Position numbers and translations under genes: made by a program. Of a stretch of 50,585 nucleotides of DNA, positions 1-8,813 are shown one piece after another. Under the pieces are notes generated by a model that saw only the letters and a program-made list of their open reading frames with translations, was not told where the DNA came from and did no database searches. Every line of letters starts with the position of its first letter. The stretch's first letter is position 1. Origin of the DNA: an uncultured Anaerococcus sp. (GTDB lineage: Bacteria; Bacillota; Clostridia; Tissierellales; Peptoniphilaceae); contig NZ_CALGYW010000005.1 of NCBI RefSeq assembly GCF_937934665.1, forward strand, positions 1-50,585. Reading direction: 5' to 3'.

Positions 1-558
1 ACAGGCAAGTCTACCATTTTTAAATTGATAACCAAGGAACTTAGGCCAAGTGATGGAAATATTTTTATTACAGGTAAAAATATTAAAAACATTAGCCGCG
101 AGGAAATTTACGAAAAAATTTCAATTGTGGCTCAAAAACCAATGATCTTTAGGGATTCTATTTTGGCAAATATTGTTCTTTTTGAAGATGGCAGTGAAAT
201 TGATTATAAAAAGATTAATGATGCTATAAATAGGTCTGGTCTTTCTTCTTTGATAGAAAATCTTGAAGATGGTTATAACACCGTAATTAAGGATGCAGGA
301 TCTAACTTATCTGGTGGCGAGATGCAAAGAATTGAAATAGCTAGGGCCCTGTATAAGGATAACCCAATTATCTTAATAGATGAGGCAACTTCTGCCCTTG
401 ATCTTAAGATGGCAAGGGATATTGAAGAGATTCTTGCAAATCTTGATAAGACTATAGTCTCAATTTCTCACAGGCGAGATATTGACTATAGCAAGTATTA
501 CGGAAAAATAATAGAAATTAAAGATATGAAAACTGAAGAAGTAGGCAGGTTTAAATAA
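1..558 (+). CDS. ABC transporter ATP-binding domain, C-terminal part (5' end outside window)
   Basis: The reading frame is open from base 1, where it begins inside the Walker A loop (TGKST), so the membrane domain and start codon lie upstream. Visible in order are the Q-loop (VAQKP), the signature LSGGEMQR, Walker B with the catalytic Glu (IILIDEATSALD) and the H-loop (SISHR). The distance between Q-loop and signature, and the phrase on which nucleotide-binding domains of exporters usually carry it, resemble the fused ABC exporter family (MsbA/CydCD/lipid or peptide exporters). The substrate cannot be told from this part. It ends before a hairpin terminator, so it closes its transcription unit. 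Confident on the family, not on the cargo. Confidence 0.9.
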   Translation, partial: TGKSTIFKLITKELRPSDGNIFITGKNIKNISREEIYEKISIVAQKPMIFRDSILANIVLFEDGSEIDYKKINDAINRSGLSSLIENLEDGYNTVIKDAGSNLSGGEMQRIEIARALYKDNPIILIDEATSALDLKMARDIEEILANLDKTIVSISHRRDIDYSKYYGKIIEIKDMKTEEVGRFK

Positions 559-567
559 TAAAAAATA

Positions 568-631
568 ACCACAGGGAAATGGTACAATAATGCCATATAC
601 CTGTGGTGTTTTAATATATATTTTTTTATTT
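568..631 (+). terminator. Rho-independent terminator after the ABC exporter gene
   Basis: ACCACAGG (568-575) pairs with CCTGTGGT (600-607). The long loop contains a further small ATGG/CCAT pairing, and a T-rich tract follows. Confidence 0.65.
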
Positions 632-641
632 ATCTTAAGTT

Positions 642-650
642 TGATATAAT
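642..650 (+). promoter_or_regulatory. Extended -10 promoter for the ylqF operon
   Basis: TGATATAAT (642-650) is an extended -10 box, 22 bases before the ylqF start. No convincing -35 is seen, as is common for extended -10 promoters. Confidence 0.5.
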
Positions 651-671
651 ATTATAGAAAAGAGGTTAATT

Positions 672-1514
672 ATGGCACTTAATATAAATTGGTATCCTGG
701 TCATATGAAAAAGACCAAGGAGGAAATTGAGAAAAACCTAAAGCTGGTTGACATAGTTTTAGAAATTATAGATGCGAGGATTCCAGAATCTTCGAGAAAT
801 CCTATGCTTGATGATATTATAAAAGATAAGCCAAGGATGATTATTATGAATAAATCTGATTTGGCAGATCTTAAGGAAAACCAAAGATGGATAAACAAGT
901 TTAAAAATGAGGGAATCTTAGCCATTCCTATGAATTCTAAAGAGAGAATAAATGTAGGCAAAATCTATGATATGGCTAAGGAAGTTTTGACAGATAAGTT
1001 TAAAAAACACGCAGAAAAAGACATTGACAATCCTCTTATAAGGATGATGATAGTTGGTGTACCAAATTCTGGTAAGTCTACTTTTATAAATAACGTAGCC
1101 CAGAGAAAGGGTGCGAGAGTTGGTAACCGTCCAGGTGTTACCCAAACCAAACAGTGGATAAAGACAAATTCTAATTTGCAACTCTTAGATACACCAGGTG
1201 TGCTTTGGCCAAAATTTGACGACAGGATTGGCCTTCATCTTTCCTATACAAATGCTATCAAGGATGAAATTGTAAATATAGAAGATTTAACCCTTTATTT
1301 TCTAAAGGAAATTGCAAAATCATATCCAGATAATCTCAATGAAAGATACGGCGTAGACCCATCTATGGAAGCCATTGATATTTATGAAGCTATCGCTAAA
1401 AGGCGTGGAGCTATAATAGCCGGCGGAGATTTTGATTATACAAGGACTGCAACTATTATCCTAAATGATTTTAGGACAGGAAAGCTTGGAAGAATAACTT
1501 TAGAAACTGTATGA
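672..1514 (+). CDS. ylqF: Ribosome biogenesis GTPase YlqF/RbgA
   Basis: This 280-residue protein is a circularly permuted GTPase: the G4 motif NKSD (residues 60-63) comes before G1 GVPNSGKST (129-137) and G3 DTPG (173-176). The N-terminal NWYPGHMKK signature is typical of the YlqF/RbgA family, which acts in late assembly of the 50S subunit in the cytoplasm. Length is normal for the family. AGAGG at 661-665 sets the start at 672. It heads a compact operon, and its stop overlaps the rnhB start by four bases (ATGA), an arrangement shared by many Firmicutes. Confidence 0.95.
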   Translation: MALNINWYPGHMKKTKEEIEKNLKLVDIVLEIIDARIPESSRNPMLDDIIKDKPRMIIMNKSDLADLKENQRWINKFKNEGILAIPMNSKERINVGKIYDMAKEVLTDKFKKHAEKDIDNPLIRMMIVGVPNSGKSTFINNVAQRKGARVGNRPGVTQTKQWIKTNSNLQLLDTPGVLWPKFDDRIGLHLSYTNAIKDEIVNIEDLTLYFLKEIAKSYPDNLNERYGVDPSMEAIDIYEAIAKRRGAIIAGGDFDYTRTATIILNDFRTGKLGRITLETV

Positions 1515-2134
1515 AATATTCAGAATATAACGACGAGATAAAAAAAGAAATTTATAAAAAATATGACCGTATAGCTGGTATAGATGAGGTAGGCAGGGGC
1601 CCTTTGGCAGGTCCTGTTGTTACTTGTGCGATAATTATGAAAAAGGATTCCCATATTGAGGGAGTAACAGATTCTAAAAAACTAAGCCGCAAAAAAATGC
1701 TGGACCTTAAGGAAAAAATCCTTGCTGATGCTATCTCAGTTTCTTACGGGTTTGCCAATTCTAAAAAAATTGACGAGATAAATATCAGGCAAGCGACCCT
1801 AGGTGCTATGAAAAATGCCTTAAATCACCTTGAGATTCGCCCAGATATTGTCCTAATTGATGCAGAAAGGATTGATACTGATATCCCTCAACTAAATATA
1901 GTTAAGGGTGACCTAAACGAATACGCAATCTCTTGTGCTTCGATTTTAGCCAAGGTTAGAAGGGATGACATTATGATAAATTTTTCTAAAATCTATCCAG
2001 GCTATAGTTTTGATACAAATTTTGGCTATGGAACCAAGGCCCACTACGCGGGTCTTGAAAAATATGGAGAAACTCCAATCCATAGGCAAAGTTTCTTAAG
2101 AAAATTTCACGAAAGGCAACTATCATTTATATGA
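1511..2134 (+). CDS. rnhB: Ribonuclease HII
   Basis: RNase HII cleaves the RNA strand of RNA-DNA hybrids and starts removal of single misincorporated ribonucleotides. The first catalytic pair is seen as Asp25-Glu26 in GIDEVGRGPLAG. A third acid lies in the VLIDAE segment near residue 116 and the fourth follows SILAKVRRDD near 153. At 207 residues it is of normal size. It overlaps ylqF and yraN by four bases on each side, so translation is probably coupled. Confidence 0.96.
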   Translation: MKYSEYNDEIKKEIYKKYDRIAGIDEVGRGPLAGPVVTCAIIMKKDSHIEGVTDSKKLSRKKMLDLKEKILADAISVSYGFANSKKIDEINIRQATLGAMKNALNHLEIRPDIVLIDAERIDTDIPQLNIVKGDLNEYAISCASILAKVRRDDIMINFSKIYPGYSFDTNFGYGTKAHYAGLEKYGETPIHRQSFLRKFHERQLSFI

Positions 2135-2478
2135 CAAGAAAAAGAGAAATAGGAGACTTTGGGGAAGACTTAACAGTAGCCTACCTAGAGAAAAATGGCT
2201 ATAGGATTTTATCTAGAAATTACCTAAAATCTTTTGGAGAGATAGATATAATAGCTATAAAAGATGAAGTGATATCCTTTATAGAAGTGAAAACTCGTAA
2301 GTCAGATAAGTTTGCCTATGCAGCTGAAGCGGTTGATTTTTATAAACAAGGGAGAATAAAAAAAGCCAGCCAAGCTTTTCTTATGGAGCGTAAGTTGACT
2401 GATTTTTTAATAAGTTTTGATATTTCTGAAGTTTACTTAGATACGAGAGAAATAAATTATATAGAAAATGCTTTTTGA
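2131..2478 (+). CDS. yraN: YraN/UPF0102 family nuclease-fold protein
   Basis: The 115-residue product matches the UPF0102 (YraN) family in size and signature: GDFGEDLTVAYLEKNGY near the N terminus, then FGEIDIIA and FIEVKTRK, which together form a PD-(D/E)XK-like nuclease core (the Asp of EIDIIA and the Glu-x-Lys of EVK). No activity is firmly established for the family; its neighbourhood with rnhB and dprA hints at DNA processing. It overlaps rnhB by four bases. Confidence 0.9.
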   Translation: MTRKREIGDFGEDLTVAYLEKNGYRILSRNYLKSFGEIDIIAIKDEVISFIEVKTRKSDKFAYAAEAVDFYKQGRIKKASQAFLMERKLTDFLISFDISEVYLDTREINYIENAF

Positions 2479-3559
2479 TATGAATAAGAGAGATATATTA
2501 CTTTATTTAAATTATATAAATATAAATAATAGGACTATCCTTGAGATATTTGAGCAAACGTCTTTGGATGATTTTTTTAAAAAGACTAGGCTAGACTATA
2601 CCTTCCTAAAAGATTCTATCTTTGAGAAGATTTTTAATAGTAAAAACCTAGAAGACTTTAAGGTCTATAGGGAAAAAGTCTCAAGGCTTGGGATAGACTT
2701 TGTGACAATTCTTGACGAAACTTACCCAGAAAATTTAAAATACATAGACGATAGGCCAGCTGTTTTATATTATAAGGGTAGTTTAGATAAGCTTTCCGAT
2801 AGCCAGTCTATCGCCTTTGTTGGAGCAAGGAAGTGCACAGACTATGGCAAGTGGGCTTGCAAAAATTTAGCAAGCTCAATTTCTATGGCAGGTCTTACAA
2901 CAGTTTCTGGCCTAGCTTATGGGATTGATGCCATGTGTCATAAGGCGACCTTAGACGTGGGTGGTAGAACTATCGGAGTTATTGGCTGTGGAATTGATGA
3001 GGTTTATCCCAAGGCTAATAAATTTTTGTATGAAAGAATCGAAGAAGAAGGTTTGATTTTATCGGAATTTCCCCTAGGAACACCTCCCAGAGCATATAAT
3101 TTCCCTAGGAGAAATAGGATAATATCAGGGATTTCTCTTGCAACAGTAGTTATAGAAGCCAAGGAAAAGTCAGGAACTATGATTACAACCAGGTGCGCCC
3201 TTGAACAGGGCAAGGAAGTTTTTGCCATTCCTGGAAATATTAATTCTATTTATTCTAAGGGAACCAACAAGCTTATCCAAGATGGATCCAAGCTTATCAT
3301 GTGTGCAGATGACATCTTAGAAGAGCTTGACTATCTTTTGGACAAAAAAACTGATAAAAAGATAATTGACTACTCTACACTTGATAAAGATGAAGTTAGT
3401 GTAGTAAGATATATTGAGACTAATCCAAATACAAGTGCTGATGATTTGGCCCTTAATTTGGATTTTGAAATAGATGTGATAAATTTTCTTTTAACAAGTT
3501 TAGAATTAAAAGATGTAATTGAAAATATAGGAAATAATGAATTTACAATAAAGGAGTGA
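2468..3559 (+). CDS. dprA: DNA processing protein DprA/Smf
   Basis: DprA binds incoming single-stranded DNA and loads RecA during natural transformation. The Rossmann-like core shows FVGARKCTDYG, SGLAYGIDAMCH, IGVIGCGIDEVYP and FPRRNRIISG; the C-terminal 60 residues look like the winged-helix domain of the family. The start shown overlaps yraN by 11 bases; an ATG at 2480 just after the yraN stop is equally possible (product starting MNKRD), since neither has a clear ribosome site. In many relatives comM sits between yraN and dprA; here comM is at 45841 instead. Confidence 0.95.
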   Translation: MLFDMNKRDILLYLNYININNRTILEIFEQTSLDDFFKKTRLDYTFLKDSIFEKIFNSKNLEDFKVYREKVSRLGIDFVTILDETYPENLKYIDDRPAVLYYKGSLDKLSDSQSIAFVGARKCTDYGKWACKNLASSISMAGLTTVSGLAYGIDAMCHKATLDVGGRTIGVIGCGIDEVYPKANKFLYERIEEEGLILSEFPLGTPPRAYNFPRRNRIISGISLATVVIEAKEKSGTMITTRCALEQGKEVFAIPGNINSIYSKGTNKLIQDGSKLIMCADDILEELDYLLDKKTDKKIIDYSTLDKDEVSVVRYIETNPNTSADDLALNLDFEIDVINFLLTSLELKDVIENIGNNEFTIKE

Positions 3560-3563
3560 GACT

Positions 3564-5621
3564 TTGGCTAAAAATCTAGTAATAGTTGAGTCACCTACCA
3601 AGGCCAGGTCAATTTCAAAAATGCTCGGCAGAAACTATAAGGTAAAGGCAACTGTAGGCCACCTTAGGGACCTGCCAAAAAGCAAGTTTGGAGTTGACAT
3701 AAAAAACAACTTTGAACCTGAATATATCAAGGTAAGGGGTAGGGCTAAAACTATTAATGAGCTAAAAAAAGAAGCTGACAAGGCTGACAAGGTATATCTA
3801 GCAACAGACCCGGATAGGGAAGGTGAGGCCATATCTTGGCACTTAGAATATCTTTTAGACCTTGATCCAAAGGAAAATAACAGGGTAGAATTTCACGAAA
3901 TAACCAAAAACAATGTCCTAGCTGCTATGAAAAATCCTAGGAAAATTGATAAAAATCTTGTAGATGCCCAACAAGCAAGGAGGGTCATGGATAGGATAGT
4001 AGGTTATGAGATAAGTCCAATCTTGTGGAAGAGAGTAAAATCAGGTCTTTCTGCAGGCCGTGTCCAATCAGTTGCCCTAAAATTAATAGTAGACAGGCAG
4101 ACTGAAATTGATAAATTTGTTCCAGATGAATATTGGAGTATAACTGCCAAGCACAAGTATGATAATATCTCATTTGAATCTGAGTTTTACGGTTCAAAAT
4201 CCAAAAAAATGAAGATTTCAAATGAAACTGGGGCCAACAAGGTCTTAGACAAAATTGATAAGGATAAGTTTAACCTAGTATCAATTTCTAAGACAAAAAG
4301 AAAGAGACGTCCTTATGCTCCATACACAACCTCAACCCTCCAACAAGATGCATCAAATAGGCTTGGGTTTTCTACCAAGTTTACCATGCAACTTGCCCAA
4401 CAACTTTACGAAGGAATTGATATTGGTAAGGAAGGGACAGTAGGTCTAATTTCCTACATGAGAACAGATGCTACAAGGATTTCAAATGAAATCGTAGGCG
4501 AATCTCTAAGATATATCAAGGATAAATATGGAGACAAGTATGCTGGTCGCGGTAATACCTATTCAGGTAAGAAAAAAGGCAGCCAAGATGCCCATGAGGC
4601 CATAAGACCAACCTCTATCTTTAGAGATCCAATTTCTCTTAAAACCTACCTAACAGACCAACAATATAAGCTCTATAAATTAATTTGGTCAAGGGTGGTA
4701 GCAAGTCAAATGGCTGATTATGAATATTTATCTACCCAAATTAATTTTGATAATAATGGCCTTATCTTTAGGTCAAATGGTAAGATTACACTTTTTGATG
4801 GTTTTAATAAATTATATGGAAATCTAGATAGTGAAAATATTCTACCAGACCTTAAGGAAGGCGACGTAATAAGTGCAGAAAAAATAACTAAAGATCAGCA
4901 CTTTACCAATCCTCCAGCGAGATATACAGAAGCATCCCTAGTAAAAACCTTGGAAGAATTTGGTATAGGTAGACCATCAACCTATTCTGCTACCATAAAT
5001 CAGATTATGTCAAGAAACTACGTAGAACTTGACGGAAGAAGTATCTATCCAACAGAACTTGGAAAAACAGTAAATGAATTTTTGCAAGAAAACTTTGACG
5101 ATGTGATAAACGTAGAGTTTACAGCTGAAATGGAAAATGCTCTCGATAGGATAGCAGAAGATGAAGTATTTTGGAAAGATGTCCTAAAAGACTTTTATAA
5201 GGACTTTAGAAAGGACATGGATGCAGTAAAAAAAGATACAACTGACTATAAGGTCAAGGATAAAATCTTAGATGAAAAATGTCCTAAATGCGGAAAACCT
5301 CTTGCAATAAAGCACGGCAGGAATGGTAAATTTATAGGATGTACCGGTTTTCCAGATTGTGACTTTACCAAGTCAATTATAAAAACAACTGGAGTTAAGT
5401 GTCCTAAGTGCAAGGACGGAGAGATTATAGAAAGAGTATCAAAAAGAGGTAAGAGATTTTACGGATGTAGCAACTATCCAAAATGTGACTATGCCCTATG
5501 GGATAAACCAACAGGTGAAAAGTGCCCAGAATGTGGAAATCTATTAATCCATAAGAAAAATAGGAAGACAGACGTAATAAAATGTTCTGCCTGTGATTAT
5601 GTAAAAGTAAAGAATAGATAA
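3564..5621 (+). CDS. topA: DNA topoisomerase I (type IA)
   Basis: TopA relaxes negative supercoils through a 5'-phosphotyrosine link. The start is TTG, fixed by AAGGAG at 3551-3556. The Toprim domain shows Glu9 (IVESPTKA) and DPDREGE (82-88). The catalytic Tyr is Tyr298 in SYMRTD. Three C-terminal four-cysteine zinc modules follow (each starting CPKC or CPEC), as expected for a full-length 685-residue enzyme. It closes the ylqF operon, with a strong terminator directly behind it. Confidence 0.97.
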   Translation: MAKNLVIVESPTKARSISKMLGRNYKVKATVGHLRDLPKSKFGVDIKNNFEPEYIKVRGRAKTINELKKEADKADKVYLATDPDREGEAISWHLEYLLDLDPKENNRVEFHEITKNNVLAAMKNPRKIDKNLVDAQQARRVMDRIVGYEISPILWKRVKSGLSAGRVQSVALKLIVDRQTEIDKFVPDEYWSITAKHKYDNISFESEFYGSKSKKMKISNETGANKVLDKIDKDKFNLVSISKTKRKRRPYAPYTTSTLQQDASNRLGFSTKFTMQLAQQLYEGIDIGKEGTVGLISYMRTDATRISNEIVGESLRYIKDKYGDKYAGRGNTYSGKKKGSQDAHEAIRPTSIFRDPISLKTYLTDQQYKLYKLIWSRVVASQMADYEYLSTQINFDNNGLIFRSNGKITLFDGFNKLYGNLDSENILPDLKEGDVISAEKITKDQHFTNPPARYTEASLVKTLEEFGIGRPSTYSATINQIMSRNYVELDGRSIYPTELGKTVNEFLQENFDDVINVEFTAEMENALDRIAEDEVFWKDVLKDFYKDFRKDMDAVKKDTTDYKVKDKILDEKCPKCGKPLAIKHGRNGKFIGCTGFPDCDFTKSIIKTTGVKCPKCKDGEIIERVSKRGKRFYGCSNYPKCDYALWDKPTGEKCPECGNLLIHKKNRKTDVIKCSACDYVKVKNR

Positions 5622-5638
5622 AAAATAACAAAACTTAG

Positions 5639-5675
5639 CCCCTAAAATCTAAAATATAGATTTTGGGGGTTTTTA
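5639..5675 (+). terminator. Terminator of the ylqF-topA operon
   Basis: CCCCTAAAATCTA (5639-5651) pairs with TAGATTTTGGGG (5657-5668) with one T-G wobble, followed by T5. A related but decayed copy lies at 35891-35930. Confidence 0.85.
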
Positions 5676-5838
5676 TGTGAAGTTAATAGAAAAAGCACTG
5701 AGGCCACTTAGTAAATATTTGTGATGTATATGAAAGATAATCTTTATATAAATAAGGAAGATTTATCAAAATTGAGACTTGTAATAATATAATAATCAAG
5801 TAAAGTATTTGCAAATAAAAATAACAGAGGAGTTTTTT

Positions 5839-6808
5839 ATGAAAAAACAAACAAGGTATTAGCAAGTGCACTTATCGGAACTGTGATATTTTCAAGTTTA
5901 GCGGCTGCTCCAGCAAATAGGCTTAAGTCTAACTTGGGTATTGAAAATATAGCTTATGCAGATGTAAACACAAATAATATAAAACTAACTAATTTCACCT
6001 ACGACTATGATAGCAAAATTAATACTCTAGAATTTACTGGTCTAAGTTCCAAAAATCTTGGTCCAGTTGATGAATTTTTGGGAGTTTTTTGGTCTAATGA
6101 TGGCCTAGTAAGTAGAAGTATAGAATTTGGTGTAATAGCCTAGAAGACAAAAATGGAAAAATGGTAGTCTCTTTCCCAGGAGAAGAAATAAGAAATATTA
6201 GTCTAGTATTTAAAAACCTATATTTAGGGGTAAATTTTATTCCTGAGAAGGGAGAAGGTATTAGCGTAGATTCTGTTGAAGTTTTAAATCTAGAATCTTA
6301 TAGAAAAGATAATAAACAAATGCTATTTAAAAGCATTAATAAAAATATATTTAATAAAAAAGAGTTGGATTATATAGATCAAATTTTTGCTAGAGGCGAT
6401 AGTATTATGACAATATCACAAAATCACGTAAAAATAAAAAAGGTAATTAGTGATTTTGGTCCGACATTGGATGAAATGGAGGCAAGTGGTAAGTATACTT
6501 CAGAACAGATAGTAGCAAAGAGTCACGAATTTTTTACTGCAGGCCTAGAAAAAATCTTATATGGAAAAGCGTTAGAACAAAAACCTAAAAAAGAAACTCC
6601 TAAAAAGGAACTTAGTGTAAAAGAAAATCTTAAGAAAGCTATATATGACAATAAAATTATGACTAAGGCTGCTCAACTATTATTAGATACAGTTCCAGAC
6701 TTAGGCGAAGAATTAACCCAAAAACTTCAAGATCTTGTAAAAGACTCACAAGCTCTAGTAAAGCAAGCTGAAAAAGCTCTTGCAAAACTAGAAGGATCCA
6801 ATAAATAA
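5839..6808 (+). pseudogene. Frameshifted gene for a secreted protein of unknown function
   Basis: A ribosome site (GAGGAG) and ATG at 5839 open a frame that stops after seven codons. One extra A in the six-A run at 5842-5847 would join it to the frame starting near 5883 and give a clear Sec signal peptide (MKKTNKVLASALIGTVIF, cleavage probably after AYA). That frame stops at 6143, and one extra base in the GTAATAGC stretch near 6134 would join it to the frame that runs to 6808. Restored, the protein has about 323 residues: signal peptide, a beta-rich middle, a Lys/Pro linker (KPKKETPKKE) and a helical C-terminal repeat-like part. No LPXTG anchor is seen. I do not recognise the family. Both lesions lie at A-runs, so sequencing error or slippage is as likely as true decay. 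Confidence 0.75.
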
Positions 6809-6848
6809 AGATTAAAGCTAAGAAAAACAAATAAATATAAATAAAAAA

Positions 6849-6884
6849 GGGCTTTTGCAAAATTTAAATATTTGCAAAAGCCCC
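6849..6884. terminator. Two-way terminator between the broken gene and mscL
   Basis: GGGCTTTTGCAAA (6849-6861) pairs perfectly with TTTGCAAAAGCCC (6871-6883). A-rich and T-rich flanks let it serve both converging genes. Confidence 0.85.
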
Positions 6885-6890
6885 TTAAAT

Positions 6891-7298
6891 TTATTCTAAT
6901 GAGTTTGAGTAATTTTCAAGCTTAGATGTACATTCTGGACATCTAGTAGCGTCGATATCTATCTTGCTCTTGCAATAAGGACAAGTTTTCTCTGTCTCTT
7001 CTGCTGCTTCTTCTTTATGGAAGTTATTTATAGCTTTAACGATTAAAAATAAAACAAAAGCTATGATAATAAATGAAATAATAGCATTTATAAGATTACC
7101 AATCTTAAGAGTAGCTCCACCAATACTTACAACGAGGTCTTCGTAGTTAACACCTGCAGTTAAACCTGCGATAATTGGCATTAATAAATCATCAACAAGG
7201 CTATTAACTATAGCTGTAAAAGCAGATCCCATGATAAGACCAACAGCCATATCTAATACATTGCCACGGGCAATAAATTCCTTAAATTCTTTAAACAT
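6891..7298 (-). CDS. mscL: Large-conductance mechanosensitive channel MscL with zinc-ribbon tail
   Basis: MscL opens under membrane tension to release solutes during osmotic downshock. The N-terminal amphipathic helix (MFKEFKEFIARGN) leads into TM1 (VLDMAVGLIMGSAFTAIV) and TM2 (ISFIIIAFVLFLIVKAI), a standard layout. The C-terminal cytoplasmic part carries CPYC and CPEC separated by 10 residues, which looks like a small zinc ribbon replacing the usual C-terminal helix bundle. A GAAAGGAA ribosome site precedes the start. It is divergent from the NUDIX gene. Confidence 0.95.
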   Translation of the reverse strand: MFKEFKEFIARGNVLDMAVGLIMGSAFTAIVNSLVDDLLMPIIAGLTAGVNYEDLVVSIGGATLKIGNLINAIISFIIIAFVLFLIVKAINNFHKEEAAEETEKTCPYCKSKIDIDATRCPECTSKLENYSNSLE

Positions 7299-7333
7299 AA
7301 TAATTCCTTTCTATATTTCTAAAATACTCTTTT

Positions 7334-7378
7334 ATTATACTCTTATTACTTGACTTTATCACCATATTTATATATGAT
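7334..7378 (+). promoter_or_regulatory. Divergent promoter region (NUDIX gene forward, mscL reverse)
   Basis: Forward: TTGACT (7350-7355), 17 bases, TATGAT (7373-7378), which leaves a very short leader before the AGGAG of the NUDIX gene. Reverse: TATAAT on the minus strand at 7339-7334 with only a poor -35 match. The two promoters overlap. Confidence 0.5.
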
Positions 7379-7394
7379 TTTATTAGGAGTGTCT

Positions 7395-7985
7395 ATGAAA
7401 TATTTACAAGTAGATGATGATTTTTTAGATAGATTAAAGCCATATGCTGTTTTTATTCCCCTAATAGAAGTAGACAGCAAAGACCACATACTTTTTGAGG
7501 TAAGAAGTAACATAGTTAGTCAACCTGGTGAGGTTTCCTTTCCAGGAGGTGGGGTAGAAAAAGGAGAAGACTTTAAAGAAGCTGCCATAAGAGAGACTAT
7601 GGAAGAATTAATTTTAGAAAGAGATGATATAACTTACCTTGGTTATTCGTCTATGATTCTTACATCTTCTTATAGGCATATAAAAAGTTTTTATGGTAGA
7701 ATTAATAAAAATTTAGAAGAAATAAAGTATAATAGGGAAGTAGAGTCAATTTTTACTGTTGACCTTGACTTTTTTATAAATAATCCTCCCATATCTTATA
7801 GGGCACCTTATAGGATGGATTTTCCAAAAGATTTTCCCTTTGATAAGATACCAAATGGTAAGGATTATAAGTTTCAAACCGGATATAATGAAATGTTTTT
7901 CTATGACACCAAGCCTGTAATTTGGGGTTTGACAGCAAAAATGCTAAAAAACTTTATAGAAAGTTGGAGTAAGGATGAGAAATGA
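7395..7985 (+). CDS. NUDIX hydrolase, coenzyme A pyrophosphatase-like
   Basis: The Nudix box is present as GGVEKGED then REtmEE, with Ile in place of the usual Gly near its end. Immediately before it, SQPGEVSFPGGG matches the extra UPF0035 motif that marks CoA diphosphatases (NUDT7/8, YeaB type), which split CoA into 4'-phosphopantetheine and 3',5'-ADP. The start at 7395 follows AGGAG (7385-7389); a longer frame from 7350 has no ribosome site. The 196-residue product overlaps the next gene by 11 bases. Confidence 0.85.
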   Translation: MKYLQVDDDFLDRLKPYAVFIPLIEVDSKDHILFEVRSNIVSQPGEVSFPGGGVEKGEDFKEAAIRETMEELILERDDITYLGYSSMILTSSYRHIKSFYGRINKNLEEIKYNREVESIFTVDLDFFINNPPISYRAPYRMDFPKDFPFDKIPNGKDYKFQTGYNEMFFYDTKPVIWGLTAKMLKNFIESWSKDEK

Positions 7986-8805
7986 TATTTCGCAAAAAAT
8001 AAAAGATTATGCAAGGACAAATCCTGCTATAGAGTCTGTTTTTTATGTGAAAAGAAAAAATGATGACGAATTTTATAGTATATATACAGTGGCAAGTGAG
8101 ATTATCATAGCTAAACTTGAAGAAGAATTTAAGGGACTTTTTGACGATGTAATCTTTGTAAATAGGGTTAAAGAAAAAGTTGAACTTGATAAAAATAAGT
8201 TTTCTTATACAACCATAGACTTATATAAAATGGATAATATAAAGATTTCTGAGTCAATAATAAGTAGCGACCTTGCAGAAGAATTTATAAAAACTTTGCC
8301 AGCTGATGTAGAGTTTTTATATAATAAACCAGGATCAAAGGTACTTTTACCAAATAATGAATTTACCTTTAAATCTGTTAAGGAATATGAATTTAGTCAG
8401 ACAGTCAAAAACTTTTTTGCCGCGGCTATAGAAGTATCCCTTTATATAAGTCAAAATAATGCTCTAGCTGCCGCCATAAGGATGGAAGATTTAAGAGATG
8501 AACTTGTAAAAATGCTTAAAATCCATGTGGTAAATAAATATAAGGGTGGTAGAGACATAGGTAAGGATGGAAGCGAATTTGCCCATACCCTTGCCAAGGA
8601 ATACAAGGATGATTTTGAAAGTACCTTCCATGATATAAATCCAATTAGTATTTACAATAGTCTTTTTAAGGCTTGTATGCTTTTTAGAAAAATTGGCATG
8701 CTTGAAGCAGATTTTATGGGTTTTGATTATGATAGAGAAGTAGATGTGAGGACTCTAAGGCTTTTAAGAAATAATTATAAAAGGCTTGAATCCTTTCTAA
8801 ACTAG
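7975..8805 (+). CDS. ANT(6)-like protein lacking the nucleotidyltransferase motif (unknown function)
   Basis: The 276-residue product resembles aminoglycoside 6-adenylyltransferases in its C-terminal half: the stretch RMEDLRDELVKMLKIHV, the following GKDGSEF and NSLFKACMLFRK have the spacing of the helical domain of that family. The N-terminal half aligns by shape only: where ANT(6) has GSR and then a D-x-D pair, this protein has VKRKNDDEFYSIYTV without the two metal-binding aspartates. Resistance activity is therefore unlikely. The start follows TAAGGA and overlaps the NUDIX gene. Family call is moderate; function unknown. Confidence 0.5.
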   Translation: MRNDISQKIKDYARTNPAIESVFYVKRKNDDEFYSIYTVASEIIIAKLEEEFKGLFDDVIFVNRVKEKVELDKNKFSYTTIDLYKMDNIKISESIISSDLAEEFIKTLPADVEFLYNKPGSKVLLPNNEFTFKSVKEYEFSQTVKNFFAAAIEVSLYISQNNALAAAIRMEDLRDELVKMLKIHVVNKYKGGRDIGKDGSEFAHTLAKEYKDDFESTFHDINPISIYNSLFKACMLFRKIGMLEADFMGFDYDREVDVRTLRLLRNNYKRLESFLN

Positions 8806-8813
8806 GAGTGATT

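Noticed and set aside
7975..8805. Aminoglycoside resistance gene
   Set aside because: The catalytic GS...D-x-D motif of ANT(6) is missing and the context is housekeeping.
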